In this document: piece by piece, positions 39,701 through 54,400 of the stretch
Layout: each line of letters opens with the position of its first letter
How positions within the stretch are numbered: position 1 is the first letter of the stretch
DNA from: Erigeron canadensis
Lineage: Eukaryota; Streptophyta; Magnoliopsida; Asterales; Asteraceae
Reading direction: 5' to 3'
Assembly: GCF_010389155.1 (NCBI RefSeq)
Contig: NC_057767.1
Coordinates: 29,049,295-29,113,294 of the forward strand
Length of the DNA: 64,000 nt
The notes under the pieces: generated by a model
Told to the model about the DNA's origin: nothing
What the model saw: only the letters and a program-made list of their open reading frames with translations
Databases searched by the model: none
Program-made: the position numbers and the translations under genes

Positions 39701-42700
39701 ACTCTAAGTTTAAGCGTAACACATGTATCAAAGTAGATCACACGCTTGAAGGCAAGTCAGGTATCCAACCCAAAAAATGATAATGTATGTGAATGGAAAT
39801 ATTGTTGGAATAAACATGATTCGATTCGAGTGATAAAACATCTTTAATCGTCCTGTGGAACCTGTAAGAACATTAAAGCATAATTGCTATTGATTTCGGG
39901 TTCCCATAACAAGGTGATTGAGTAATAATGGGATGAGTAATTCGGCTGGAACATGATGCACGAATTTGAGAGGAATACACACACGAATTTTAGGGTTCAT
40001 TATGTGTTGAGATACCTTAACTTAGTGTTAATGACTTTCTATTTATAAGAAGAGTATTTACACATTCAACCCCTTTGGTGTTTAATGTGTGCATCATTAG
40101 TCCTCTTAGTTTACAATCACCTAATGGGAACCCTATACTACGTCTCTAAGAGTAAATAAGCTCATTATATATTTACTAGACATAGGGATTTCAGTTATCG
40201 TCAATTATCATATCAGGAATGACACATGATCAGTGACGGTCACACTAATGTGGTTCCAACAAATATGATATACGTATCACAGATATTATATATTCTATCA
40301 AATAATATAAATTTTAGAGTATATTGATAAGTCACTAAATATACTTGTGATAATCAAACTAAAAGTTATAATACTAATATTAAGTCCCATGTGAAAAGGT
40401 TACTATAAGTACTCAAGCAAAAGAACTTATCGATCTAAGTTATTTTTATTATGTGGTGCTTTTAGGCATAATCATTCGAGCTCTTGTCCAATTCTTAAAT
40501 GTTTAACTACTAATTATTATTTCGTTATTTAAAAAAAAAAATCTAATATGTTATTACCTCAACAAGTTTAACGAAGTCAGTATTTTTGCGAAGAACTTTG
40601 AAGACATATCCCATTATATATAGGGTGCTAAAGTTAGAAGATGTACGTGAGTATGTGACTAACATATGTAAGTATTGTTTTTTTTACGACATTCTATTCT
40701 ACTTTTACGCCTAAATTATACGTATGTCTGAAAATCAGTACTCTCAAAAAATCTCTATTAATTCACCATCATAAATATGAAAAGTGAACTCAAACCCAGG
40801 TGGATCTTCCAAGATCAAAGATCTTACCAATGAATCACTAACCTCATTTACATATATAAGAATTATTAGACTATATCCAACAATAAAAACACTTTTTAGC
40901 TCTTTTAGCCGTCATGTTATCTATCACATTGTTTTCTTATAAACATTTTTATCTCAAACAATACAAATATATTTAATATCTTTACATCTTTCAAATCACT
41001 ACTCTCCCACCTCATCTTTGGTCGTCCCCTTTTTCGTAAGCCGTCCACGTGAATAGACTCCGCTCTCCTTAGTGGTGCAGTTTCATCCCTTCTCCTAACA
41101 TAGCCAAATCATCACAAGCGTTCTTCCTTTAGCTTGTTAATGATGGTCCCTACTTCAAGTTCTGCTCTAAAAACTCCCGTCGGGATCCTGTCTGCTAAGG
41201 TCTTCCCGCAAGTCCACTTTAACATCCTCATCTCAGCCACCTCTACTCGAGCCGCTTGGGCTTTCGTCATCGCCCAACATTCTGACCCGTATAGCATAGC
41301 CGGTCTAATAGCCACTCTATAGAACTTCCTTTTCAGCTTTAGCGGGATCCTCTTGTCGCACATGACTCCCGTAGCTGCTCTCCACTTGATCCATCCGGCT
41401 TGGATTCGTTGTGTCACGTCTTCGTCTATCCCACCCAATTTGTGTATCACTGATCCCAGGTATCTAAAAGACTCCTTCGGACACAATATGCAGCCCCCAA
41501 TGCTAATAACCTCATCCCCATTTTGTCTTATCTCCTGGTTATCGAAGTCAAATCTAAGGTATTTTGTCTTCTCTCGGCTCACGCACAAACCATGGTCTTC
41601 AAGGGCTTCTCTCCATTTCTCTAGCCTCTGGTTTAGTTCCTCCGTCGATCTCGCTATCAGCACAATGTCATCTGCAAAAATCATACACCACGGTAGCTCC
41701 TCCTGTAGGTCCCTGGACAAATCGTCTAGGATCAACGTGAAAAGGTATGGGCTAAGCGCCGAACCCTGGTGTAGGCCCATATCTACCGAGAAAAGTTCCG
41801 TGTTCCCCACAGGGGTTCGAACCCCGGTCGTCGCCCTATCGTACATATCCCTAATAACCCTAATGTATCTCCCGGTAACCCCTTTCGCTTGTAGCGTCCT
41901 CCAAATCAGCTGTCGTGGTACACTATCGTATGCCTTTTCCAAATCTAGGAAGGCACAGTGTAGCGCTTTTTGTCTTTCCCTATACTTCTCCATAAGGCTT
42001 CTGGTGATATGAATAGCCTCCATTGTCGACCTACCTAGCATAAAACCGAATTGGTTCTCTGCCACCTTTGTAACCCTTCTAAGCCTCATCTCTATTACTC
42101 TCTCCCATAGCTTCATGGTATGACTTAGGAGTTTAATGCCCCTATAGTTGCTACAACTCTGCACATCCCCCTTGTTCTTACAGATAGGTATGACCTCGCT
42201 AAGTCTCCATTCTTCTGGCATTTTTGCACTTGTCCAAATCTTGTTGAAAAGGCTTGTCAGCAAGCTTATCCTCACATCTCCCAAGCATCTCCATGCCTCG
42301 ATAGGAATTTGGTTTGGACCTGTTGCTTTGTTTCTCCCCATCTTCTTTAAGGCGAGCCTTACTTCCTCTTGGCTGATCCTCGGAGTATCGTCGTCGTGGC
42401 AGCATATGTCTGAGTGAGTACCTTGATCGATTCCTCCTTCACTTCGCCCCGACTCTCTTCTATGAAACAGGTTGGCGAAGTACTCTTCCCATCTTTTCCT
42501 AATGTCTTTCACCTTCACAATGCTCCGTCCGCTTTCATCCTTAATATAGATGACATCTCCTAAATCCCTACATTTTCTCTTCCTTGCTTTAGCAATTCTG
42601 AATATATCGTTTTTGCCTTCCTTTGAGTCTAGTTTCTTATACAGTTCTTCGTACGCTCTTTCTTTTGCTATAACTACAATCTTCTTTGCCTCATTCTTGG

Positions 42701-45700
42701 CTTCGTAGTATCTCTGCCTAGCCAAGGACCAGTCCTCATTTGTCCCGTTTTGCTTGCTCTTGATAAGTTCTTTAAAACAACTAAGTTTTGTCGCAATCTT
42801 GGTCTGGACCTCTTCACTGATCCACCAAGATTCCCTACCCCCTTTCCGCTTACTACCTGTCCCTCTTGTTTCCCCTAGTACCGTTGTTGCCGTCTCCCTC
42901 ATACCCTTTGCCAAGTGTGTCCACAACTGATCAGCATCCATATGCTCGCCATTTTAAATCTCTAATGAGAACCTCGCGCTGGTCGTCGATCTAAACGTCT
43001 CTGCTGCTTCACCCATAAGGTTTTTCCAAAGGATTATTGGCCTTACGGCCTTCTCTGTCTTGGTTGCTCGTCTACTCAAGAATAAATCCAAAATTAGCGG
43101 TTTATGTTGGGAGTAGCAACCTTCTTTAGGGAGGACCTTGCAATCTTTACAAGCCCTGAAGTCTCATTTACGCACCAAGAAATAGTCGATCTGCGTTTCA
43201 TTGTCGCCGCTCTGGTAGGTAATCAGCTAAGATTTCCTTTTTCGGAAGAACGAGTTTGCTATTACCACGTCATGCGCAGTAGCAAAATCCAATATCTTGC
43301 GTCCCTCATCATTCCTCTGACCAAATCCTAGACCCCCGTGTACACCCGGGTAGCCGTCTGAATGTACTCCTATATGCCCATTTAAGTCTCCTCCTAAAAC
43401 TAGTCTTTGGTCATCCGGGCAACTCCTCACAAGCTCATCCAGTGAGTCCCAAAAGCTCTTCTTTTCTCCCTCACTCTGGCCCGACTGTGGGGCATACGCA
43501 CTGATCACGTTTATAGTCTCCTCTTGTATCACTAATCTCACCAACATCAACCTATCCCCGTGTCTTTCCACATGTACTACAAAGTCTTTAAGTCGATCTG
43601 TCATGATGATCCCTACTCCATTTATTGACTTAGTCGCTCTAGAATACCAAAGCTTGAATCCATTCCCATCTCTAGTGCTTTTACCTGTTTGGTCCAGATA
43701 AGACTAGACCCAAAATCCGAATAAACAACAGACCAAGGATCGATTTGACGGTGTCAAGTCATAGGGTTGTAAACGAGTCGAGTCGAACCCGAGCCTGACA
43801 GTGCTTGTGCTTGAGCTCGAGATCTTGTAAGGAGCTCGATCCCGAGCTTGTTCGAGCCTTAATATTTAAACTCTAGCTCGGATAGTGATTAATTAAAAAA
43901 GTTCGAGCTCGATTCAAGATTGGCTCGTTTGTCAAAAAAAAAAAACTAAACACACTCGAGCTTGACTCGAGGTCGAGCTCGGTATATGATTAAAATTTAG
44001 CTTGATATTAGAGGCTCGTGAAAAAAAACGCGTATAGTATCGACTCGATTAATATAATAATATGTATATATATTATAGTTATATTATATATATAAAAGCT
44101 CGTTTAAGCTCGCGAGCTTAATTGAGTTATGGATTCGAAGTTCGAGCTCGAGTTTGATTAGTAAACGAGTCATTCGCGAGCAGACTTGACTTGTTTACAT
44201 TCCTATCATGTCAGTCCTACGGTGAATAATCATATTATTAGAATTGTCACTATTTTAGTTTTTCAGAATTGTCACTATCTTAGTTTTTAATTTGAATAAA
44301 TGAAATTATAAAAACTCAAATTAATTTTCTCTTCCATAAAAAATAAAAAACTCAAAATAAATGAAAATATAAATTAAATTAGAAGGAAAAGAAGAAAACC
44401 AACTAAATGAAGGAAAAGACGAGGGCGGCGGGCGAGTAAAAGAGGCTCCCATAAATTAGGTCTAAACTCTAAAACCACAAAAAGAACAGAATACATCTTG
44501 ACCAAAATCGACGACTTTGAAACAAAACAAATCCTGACCGTCTAATCTGAAACCCAAAAACCAATCTGAACGGTTAAAGAACATTCTAGAACTCAAAAAA
44601 CCTTCAAAAAACCTCAATATATACCACACACTATTTTCCATCTCAAATCCTCTCATATATCATTCTCTCTCTCAAACCCTAATAAAAATTTCACATTATT
44701 TTCTTCCGAGAGAGAGAAAATTTATTTTTATTTTAATTAATTAAAACAAAAGAATGGCCGGCAAAGGTGAAGGACCAGCGATCGGGATAGATTTAGGAAC
44801 GACATATTCATGTGTCGGTGTCTGGCAACACGACCGTGTTGAGATTATTGCTAATGATCAAGGAAACAGAACGACGCCGTCTTATGTTGCCTTTACTGAT
44901 TCTGAAAGGTTGATTGGTGATGCTGCCAAGAATCAAGTTGCCATGAACCCCACCAACACTGTTTTTGGTTAGTCCCTTTTTTTTAATAAATATAAATATA
45001 TATGTATATATAGATCTGTTTAATTAATTATGATATTTTTAAATATATAGATATAGATCTGGATTTTATATGTATACTGTTATAATGTAAGTAGATCTGA
45101 TATATTTGTATAATGATTTAGTATGATTATGTTTTAGATCTATAATATGTTTAGGTTTGTATGTATGTTACTATTCTTTAGACATTATTAGATCTGAATC
45201 ATGGAAATTAATGTAAGATTTGTAGCATTTAAAGTTTTGTACTTTTTGCTGTTTATTGAATAAAACTTCACATTTGTATATATAAAGTCATAAACATTTA
45301 TGTTCAAGGTAGCTTAGTATGAAAGCTTTTAGTTTATGTATATTTAGCTTAGTTTGTTATAAGCTCAAAGAATTAAGTTTTTAAATATATACAAATAAGT
45401 CAAAAGCTAGGCCAATCACCCACATAAATTGTTTACTTCTAAAGTTAGAATTGTTTTTTGAGCTTATTGAAGTATAAATAACCTAAATATGTTTAATTAA
45501 CTAGCTACTTGGGCTCATTCAGTGTCTAGATTTATGAAAACCAATTTGAGCACCTTTTAAAATTAAAGTAGTTAATTTCACACTTTTTTGTTTAGTGTTT
45601 TATGGATTGGTTATTAGTTGTTTAATAACTTGTAACTGTTGATTGGATCTTTTGGAGTTATGTAGTCAAATTTTATGTTTATTCTTGTTATATTAAAAAT

Positions 45701-48700
45701 TGAAGTTTTTAAATAGTTTTTTAACACTTTTCCTAACAAAAAATTAAATTTAAGCGTGAATTTTAAATTGAATTATTATTCTTGTATTTAGGTTTTAAGG
45801 ATTTGGTTATTTAGTGTATTAATATGTCAAATGACTTGTATGTGATATTGTGATTGCTCTCATTCTGCCATGTTTTGGTTTCTTTTTTTTGTTGTTGGTT
45901 TCTCTTGTCTGTATATAATTGTTTGTTTAAGTAGTTTATTTATGTTGATCTATGTCGTTTTTGTGTATTTGAAGCTTGCTATAACGTTGTTGATTTATGT
46001 AACAGATGCAAAGCGTCTCATCGGCAGAAGGTATTCTGATGCCTCTGTCCAAAGTGACATCAAGCTATGGCCGTTCAAGGTCACCTCCGGCCCAGCTGAG
46101 AAGCCCATGATTGCTGTCAACTACAAGGGTGAGGAGAAGACCTTTGCCGCTGAGGAGATTTCCTCTATGGTTCTTATCAAGATGAAGGAAATTGCCGAAG
46201 CTTTCCTTGGTACAACTGTGAAGAACGCTGTTGTTACAGTTCCTGCTTACTTCAATGACTCACAGCGTCAAGCTACAAAGGATGCCGGTGTCATCTCTGG
46301 TCTTAATGTTATGCGTATCATTAATGAGCCAACTGCTGCTGCCATTGCTTATGGTCTTGACAAGAAGGCAACAAGCGTCGGTGAGAAGAATGTTCTTATC
46401 TTTGATCTTGGTGGTGGTACCTTTGATGTCTCTCTTTTGACCATTGAAGAGGGTATTTTTGAGGTTAAAGCCACAGCCGGAGACACCCATCTTGGTGGTG
46501 AAGATTTTGATAACAGAATGGTGAACCACTTTGTTCAAGAATTCAAGAGAAAGCACAAGAAGGATATTACTGGAAACCCAAGAGCTCTTAGGAGGTTGAG
46601 AACATCTTGTGAAAGAGCAAAGAGAACTCTCTCATCCACTGCCCAAACCACCATTGAAATCGACTCGCTATATGAAGGTGTTGACTTTTACTCAACCATC
46701 ACCCGTGCTAGATTTGAGGAGCTTAACATGGATTTGTTCAGAAAGTGTATGGAGCCCGTTGAGAAGTGTTTAAGAGATGCTAAGATGGACAAGAGCTCTA
46801 TTGATGATGTTGTCCTTGTCGGTGGTTCCACCAGAATTCCCAAAGTTCAACAGCTACTTCAAGACTTCTTCAACGGAAAGGAGCTTTGCAAGAGCATCAA
46901 CCCTGATGAGGCCGTTGCCTATGGTGCCGCTGTCCAAGCTGCTATCTTGAGCGGTGAGGGCAACGAGAAGGTCCAAGACTTGCTTCTTTTGGATGTTACT
47001 CCTCTATCTCTTGGTCTTGAAACCGCTGGAGGTGTCATGACTGTTCTCATTCCAAGAAACACCACCATCCCAACCAAGAAGGAACAGGTGTTCTCTACTT
47101 ACTCTGACAACCAGCCCGGTGTGTTGATCCAAGTGTATGAAGGTGAAAGGACCAGAACCAGGGATAACAACTTGTTGGGCAAGTTTGAGCTTTCTGGAAT
47201 TCCCCCAGCTCCTCGTGGTGTTCCTCAGATTACTGTCTGCTTTGACATTGATGCCAATGGTATCCTTAATGTCTCAGCTGAAGACAAGACCACCGGACAG
47301 AAGAACAAGATCACCATCACTAACGACAAGGGTAGACTCTCAAAGGAAGAGATCGAGAAGATGGTTCAAGAAGCTGAGAAGTACAAGTCCGAGGATGAGG
47401 AGCACAAGAAGAAGGTTGAGGCCAAGAACGCTTTGGAGAACTATGCATACAACATGAGGAACACAGTGAAGGATGAGAAGATTGGTGAGAAGTTGAGCCC
47501 TGGTGACAAGAAGAAGATCGAGGACGCCATTGATGAGGCCATTGCATGGTTGGACAGCAACCAGCTTGCTGAGGCCGATGAGTTTGAAGACAAGATGAAG
47601 GAACTCGAGAATGTTTGCAACCCAATCATTGCCAAGATGTACCAAGGAGGAGCTGGTGGTGATGCCGGTATGGATGATGAGCCTGCACCATCAGGTGGCG
47701 GTGCTGGTCCCAAGATTGAGGAGGTCGACTAAGTGTGTGGTCGACATTTTATCTCTATTCAGTTTTTGTTAGTTTGTTATAGCACCGCATGTTCAGGGTG
47801 CTTGTGATACAATATTATGTTTTTAATACCTCTGTTTTGTTGGGGGTGATTTTGTTAGGCTTTTATGCCTTTTGGATATTTCTATGGATCACTTATTTTC
47901 AAGCATCTTCCTTTCTTCTGTTACCTGTGCTCTTTTATCTTTGCTATTGTGTTTTTGTTTATATATTTTGGATGAGCAGGGATAGATTAAATGGTATACA
48001 TTCTGGTTGATGTAGCTTTCTTCATAACATAACTGACGTTTGAAAAGTATCTCGGGTCTAAAAAATTTGTACTTGACTTATTTTTGTATGGTGCAATTCA
48101 AGTTCTTAAGTAATAAAACGTACGTGTTGGTAATTATAGTTGAGCTATAAAACGTAAAATAGGCTTCAAATTTTCGTGTTATAGATGGACTATACTTGTT
48201 TGGAAACATAAATTAAAACTGTTATCTGCACAAAGGGTTAAACCAAGTCTTTCAACATTCAAATGAGTAACTACTATAATTGATCATTATAGAAACTCAA
48301 CTAAAAAAGAGGGAATAATACTCATAGCCTCATGTATAGGTGATTATGTCTGTGATATTCGTATTGCCCTCTGAAACACGATACCTTAACAATCCTCAAA
48401 CAGAAGGGGAGGCGATGGAACCGTGCCTTCCGACATTACGTTAGCAGCGACTCAACGATGTACATGAAAAGGTCTAAAGATTGTTGCAAGAGTTGTGGGA
48501 TTCTATACTCTTAGACGTTCATACCAGAGTATCAATTTGTTGACATCCTTTGTTATTTTTGTTGATACTTGTTTTCTACTTAATGATATTAAAAGAAAAT
48601 AAAGAACATATGTTTATTTGATTTATATTCGATGATATATGAAAATTAGCAGACCCCATTGAAGACGAGAGTAAGGTACAACAAGGCCATTTTTGTCCAC

Positions 48701-51391
48701 CGCCCTTCCTTCAACTGAGGAACAAAACAAGATCATTTCGCTCCATTTTTAGTCAAATAGTGAAGGATATTCGATTAGTAATGAAAAAAGGGGTGGGAAG
48801 ATCTAGGATAGGCGGCCAACCTCCTGGAGAGAGCGATGTGCATGGACCAGGTGAGTAGGGATGCTTTGCAACTTGACAGTTTAAAACATATTTTTCAAAT
48901 ACTTAAATATTATTTACCGGATGAAAAAGGTAAAGTTCCTCAAAAATATTTAAGGGTCGTTTTACCATCAAGTCATTGAGATTTCAGATTGTTCATTCAA
49001 CAAAAAAAGAAAACAACAAACTTATTCCGAAATCACTTAATTGTCAAAAGAAGAAATATAGACGTGTAAGGTGACATTTTGGATTTTACCCATAGGTCTT
49101 GAATTCGACTTTCCACAAATGTGGGTTATCAGTTATGTTAGGGCATGTTACTTGCTAGTACAAGTTTGCTGTTGGTGACATAATTGCCACTTCTTTACAA
49201 AGACAACTAAATCGTCTAAAAGAGAATGTTTGTTTCCTTTTCTCAGTCCATATGATATGTTGTGTACGTATTATATCATATGTAGTTCAAAAAAAGTGAT
49301 ATCATATACGTGTATGTATTATATCATATATGTACGTTTATGTAACTATTACTAGATTGGCCTAGCCTTTTTTTAGAAGCCTATTATTAAACATTGAACA
49401 TTAATCAATGACCTATAAATTAACTAGTCATCACATATAATACATGAGTTAAAGCTAAAGAGTTAATGGCCGGTCAATCAACATAAAATCTTTATGGATT
49501 TTTCTAATGTCTACCCTTAACCTTTATGGATTTTTCTAATGTCTACCCTTAACCTGAATAAAAATCTTATACTTTTCATATCAAATATCCATCTCCCAAA
49601 TAGCATAGTAAAAATAAACTAATTTATGCACATTAAGAGTTGTCATTAGAAAAATCCAATCTTTATGTAAAATTTTAAGTTTTAAATTTCTTTGAACTAT
49701 AGATGATACATCGATAGTTCGATACATTAGTGAGTATAAAAAAAAATTCCTATATATCTTAGAGTATATAATAATTTGAACGTGAAAAATCAACCCCATC
49801 ACTTACCCCATTGTTGTTGGGTATCAAACAATAACATTATCCTTTAGCATGGCATTCCCAAACGTTTATTTTTGCTTGGCCCAATTACACTTTTCTCTTT
49901 TGATGATGGATTCTATGGATTGCGACACCGCCTGCAAATGTAGAAATTAGTACACGCTCCATCGACCCCTTAAATGAGTTAAATTCAATTTAAAATTCTA
50001 AATCAAATCCACTCTAAGATTTTTCATTTTTTTTAATTTTGAAAATAAAAATTGAAGCATATAATGTATTTTACATCGAATAGTTACTTTCAATCAATGA
50101 ACACAATGAACTAGTAACGAATAATATCATTTTAACAGCTGTTCAAGCTTTAGAAGTAAACGGTATGACGTTGTTATGTACAAGATTATACTAGTAGTTA
50201 ATATTTCATATTACAAAAAGGTGTAGTGGTATACCATTAACGCATTATTTCTAAAGTAATTCACATTTGCATTTGGACAACGAAAACGATACTCCATGCC
50301 GACGAGAACAAGGTTTGAGGGATGTATGCTATAGACAACTTTACCCCTACCAGCGGTTGAGAGACTGCTCCAGAAGGACCTCCAGCCATGGACTTTACCC
50401 TTGAAAAAATTCCGATGGCCAAAACGAAACCAAAGCTGAAAGAGAAAAGAACTCTCGATTGTAAATTTCTAAAAAAGGTTGTATAGATGCAGACTAGTCG
50501 ATAAATCTAAATATACATACTTTAATTTTTATTACCATACGGAAATTTCCTTAAAAAGTTGTATAGATATGGCCAGATGTTTTGGGATGAAAGAATTGTT
50601 TAAAGTATCTTTAATGATTAAATCTGTCATTTATTTTTTGAAAGGATTGAGTATTGTAAAACAAGTATTAAAGTAAAACAAATAAGATATGATCTTGACC
50701 CTTAGATCATAGTTAAATCGATGCACGAAGATCCACGAAACAATTGATGCACAATGATTTTTATGATGCACAGTAATTTTTCAGTGAAAAGAAAGCTATT
50801 ATTTTATTTGTTTTACTTTAATACTTGTTCTATTTTACCTAAAACTTTTTGAAATATCCCTAATAACTATTTACATCAATTATCTACACTATTCGACATT
50901 GTCTCTACTACGTATAATCACCCCACCACCACACTGTCGCTACCACCATCATATTATTCAGGTACTATACTAATATATAAAAGCAATAAAACAACACATG
51001 TGCTAATAATTAAAGTGTTTATGACACAACTTCCATTTATATATTGTTTATTGTTTTGCAAGAATTTTCTAATCAAGGTTTTGTATAACCCGTCGACTAC
51101 CTTGGAAATTCGAATTGAAAAAATTAAATACAAAATACAGAAGTGCACATACATCGTAAATGCAACTGCAATAACATCTTATATTCATTTTGCTACACAA
51201 TGTTAGTATCTATAACAATTTCTGCATTATACAGTTGTATAAATTTTATACTTTAATTATAACACTAAATTTTATGGTATGAATATCACTCCACATATAT
51301 TAATATCTGGGGAAATGAAGGTGGTGTTTTTATACACCAAGTTGGGTGACATCCCTATCATATGTTGATTTTTTTAATCAATAAAAACATT

Positions 51392-51422
<31 letters not shown>

Positions 51423-54400
51423 GAGGGCAATTATTAATTCATTACACATTAAATATTAAAAAATTTGTTTATGAGACAGATTTTACTTAGCTTGGGTGCA
51501 TAACAACAACACCTTCACTTTTCCCTTAGAGTGTATTCTTGAGTTTTTTTTCAAAAGGATAGAAAATCTTTTATTTTTGCATTCTTGAGTTCTCTTTATG
51601 AAAAAATAGAAAGGGGGAGAAAAATAGAAAGGGGGAGAAAGAAAACAAATGACCCTTTTTTGATCCAAAACTGTCATGCCAATATTGATTTGATTGTGAA
51701 GGAAAACTTTCTTTTCTTTCCCTATTTTATCTTATCTTTTATTTTCCTTTAAATTAAACTCAAGTATGCACTCTTAATATATACCAAATTACATAACCAA
51801 AACTCCAAAAGTAAACTTTGATAACTCAATAGTGCTTCGTGTCTGTATCAAGGTTGGGGAACTCGTGACTCGGAATCGACTCGGCAAGGAGGGGAGTCAG
51901 GAGTTTTTGGAGAATCGGACTCGACTCGGGGAGAACTCGGATTGGAAGTTTATATGGAAACATAAATATTTTTGAAATTATATGTAATAAAACTTCAAAA
52001 ATATATTCCTAACTTCAAATTTAAACATAATTGTTTAAAAACATTAACATAATATTTCAAACTTGAAAATTAAACGTTAGATTAGTTGATAAGATCACGT
52101 TTCATTATCATCTTGTCCGCATCAAAGTTGGAAAACTCGTGACTCGGACTCGACTCGGCAAGATGGAGAGTCAGGAGTTTATTTTGGAAACTCGGCTGAC
52201 TCGAGGAAGTTTTACAACCTTGGTCTGTATATATATTTATTTAAGTAGTTAACTACTTTCAATATTTAAAAACTAAGATTTGATTTATTCACAAATTATC
52301 TTAAGTAATATTTTGTGTTGTCAGAGAAAATTATGAAACAGTCATGTGAATACGCTGATCATACTGCATATATTGAGTCAAAAGATTTGTCTTTTTACTG
52401 GATAATCTGAAAAAAACCTTATATTTACCAAATGATTAAACTTTAGTGCCAAGTCTCCTGATAATTGCGACATATTTAATTTGCCTATCAAAATGTAAAA
52501 TAGTACAGTAAAATGGGTCATAGCTTTTCCCTTTAAGGAAAATAAATAATTACGTATAAGCTACTTTTATTGACTTTATAATTGTAGTTATCTTACTGTT
52601 ACCCATTCACTTGAAGTTCACTTTCAACTTCTAGACATGATCAGTTTGAAATAAGGAATAAGATAACAATTAAATTGTGTGCTGAAAAGAGGTTGCCCAC
52701 CAAACATATTTAAAATGAGTATTAGCAATTCAAGAGAGAAAAAGTCGATACTAAAGTAGAATTACCGCAATGCTTTTTTTTTTTTTTTTTGAATTTCTTT
52801 TACCATAAATTTTAACAGGAGATTTATTTTATTAAGAAAGGGTTGAAAAGTGATCAATCGATATAACATACAAAATTTAACACATGCATATTTCGACCGT
52901 CCCATGAACTGTTCAAAAAAAAATTTCTTCTTTCTATATCGATACCATATAATTAATGAGTAAACTTTATGATGGAAAGAAGCATAATATATTTCATAAA
53001 AACCTTCAACAAGCTAGTATATATCATATACATACATTTTCATTGAACTAAAACTAAAATGGGACAAAATCAAGTTATATTGATGATAAGAAATAAAAGG
53101 TAAAGTTGTATAAACGTGGCACTCCATGCAACTCAGCATATATTACTGATGCTCTCAGACTCTGAATATGTTTTAATTTACTTAAAATCATGTTCTCTCT
53201 TTTATTAACTTAACGAAACTTAAAAACTTTAAATTATATTAATCCAGACTTAAATCCAAAACAAGTTTTTCTCCTCAAAAGATTCCCATTTGGTATTATT
53301 CTCATATTCTGTTAACATCTAAATATAGCGGTTGGTGCCAACATTGTTAAAATAAACCCTGTAGTTATTGGATGGAACAAACTTGGAAAATTCGAAGAAG
53401 ATTTACAACCAACTGATGCATGATTTAATTTGTTATATCCTCAATCATTATTCTATGATGACTAACCCAATACTAACTGAATTAGCTTATTAATACCTTA
53501 AAAATACTTTTATCGTCATGTGTTTAGTTCAAGAAAACTCTCATGTTTTTCATTTTCATTTTCGAAGATAATATGGAAAACAAAAAGCGCTTTCAAACTT
53601 TATTTTTTTAGAAAAGTTTTCCATGAAAACAAATACAGTATTTTCCATTTTTTTTAATGGAAAATTAAAAAATACATGTTTATTGTATACCACTTGTCAT
53701 TTTTCATTTTTTAAATTTTCAAAACCTCAAATTATTTTTCATTTTTTAGTTTTGAATGCGTTTTCAAAATTTTCATATATAGTCTAGAGACGGAAAACTC
53801 ATTTCACTTTTTTAAAATTAAAAATAAAAAGGTAAAAAATATTTTTCACAACTAAACGTGTCCTAAAATTTCCAGACGATGATAGAGTGTGTTCATTGTT
53901 GTATTTCTAGATTTGATTTATTGATTTATTTATTTTTATCTTTGCTTTCTATCGTAATTATGCCGTTTCAAAAGGTGTATAGTCAAAGCCAACTCGAGTG
54001 TTAAGTTGCATATGTACGTCCAAACAATATTATGCTTTAAAGAAGAGGACAATCAGTAGTTATGTTGATATATACCTTACAATAATTCAATTTTGAATTC
54101 AAATCTCTTTAGCGGAATACAAGTATACAACCAAATAGTGGTAGACTGGTAGTTGAGTTTCATTAGGATAAGGGTGAACGATATATAATGTGAACTTGAA
54201 GTAAAATAAAAAATTAAGTGGAGAACAAACATCTCAAATATCATGGTTGATAGTGATGCATTCAAATTGAGTTTTTATCAAGCAATTAGATCGAGCTTGA
54301 CATAAGTTGTATCGCATTATGCAAGCCACCTTAAAAACTAAAAACCTAACACGAAATAGTTAATGGTCTTGATAAACTCGAGACATGTTTTTGCCATCTA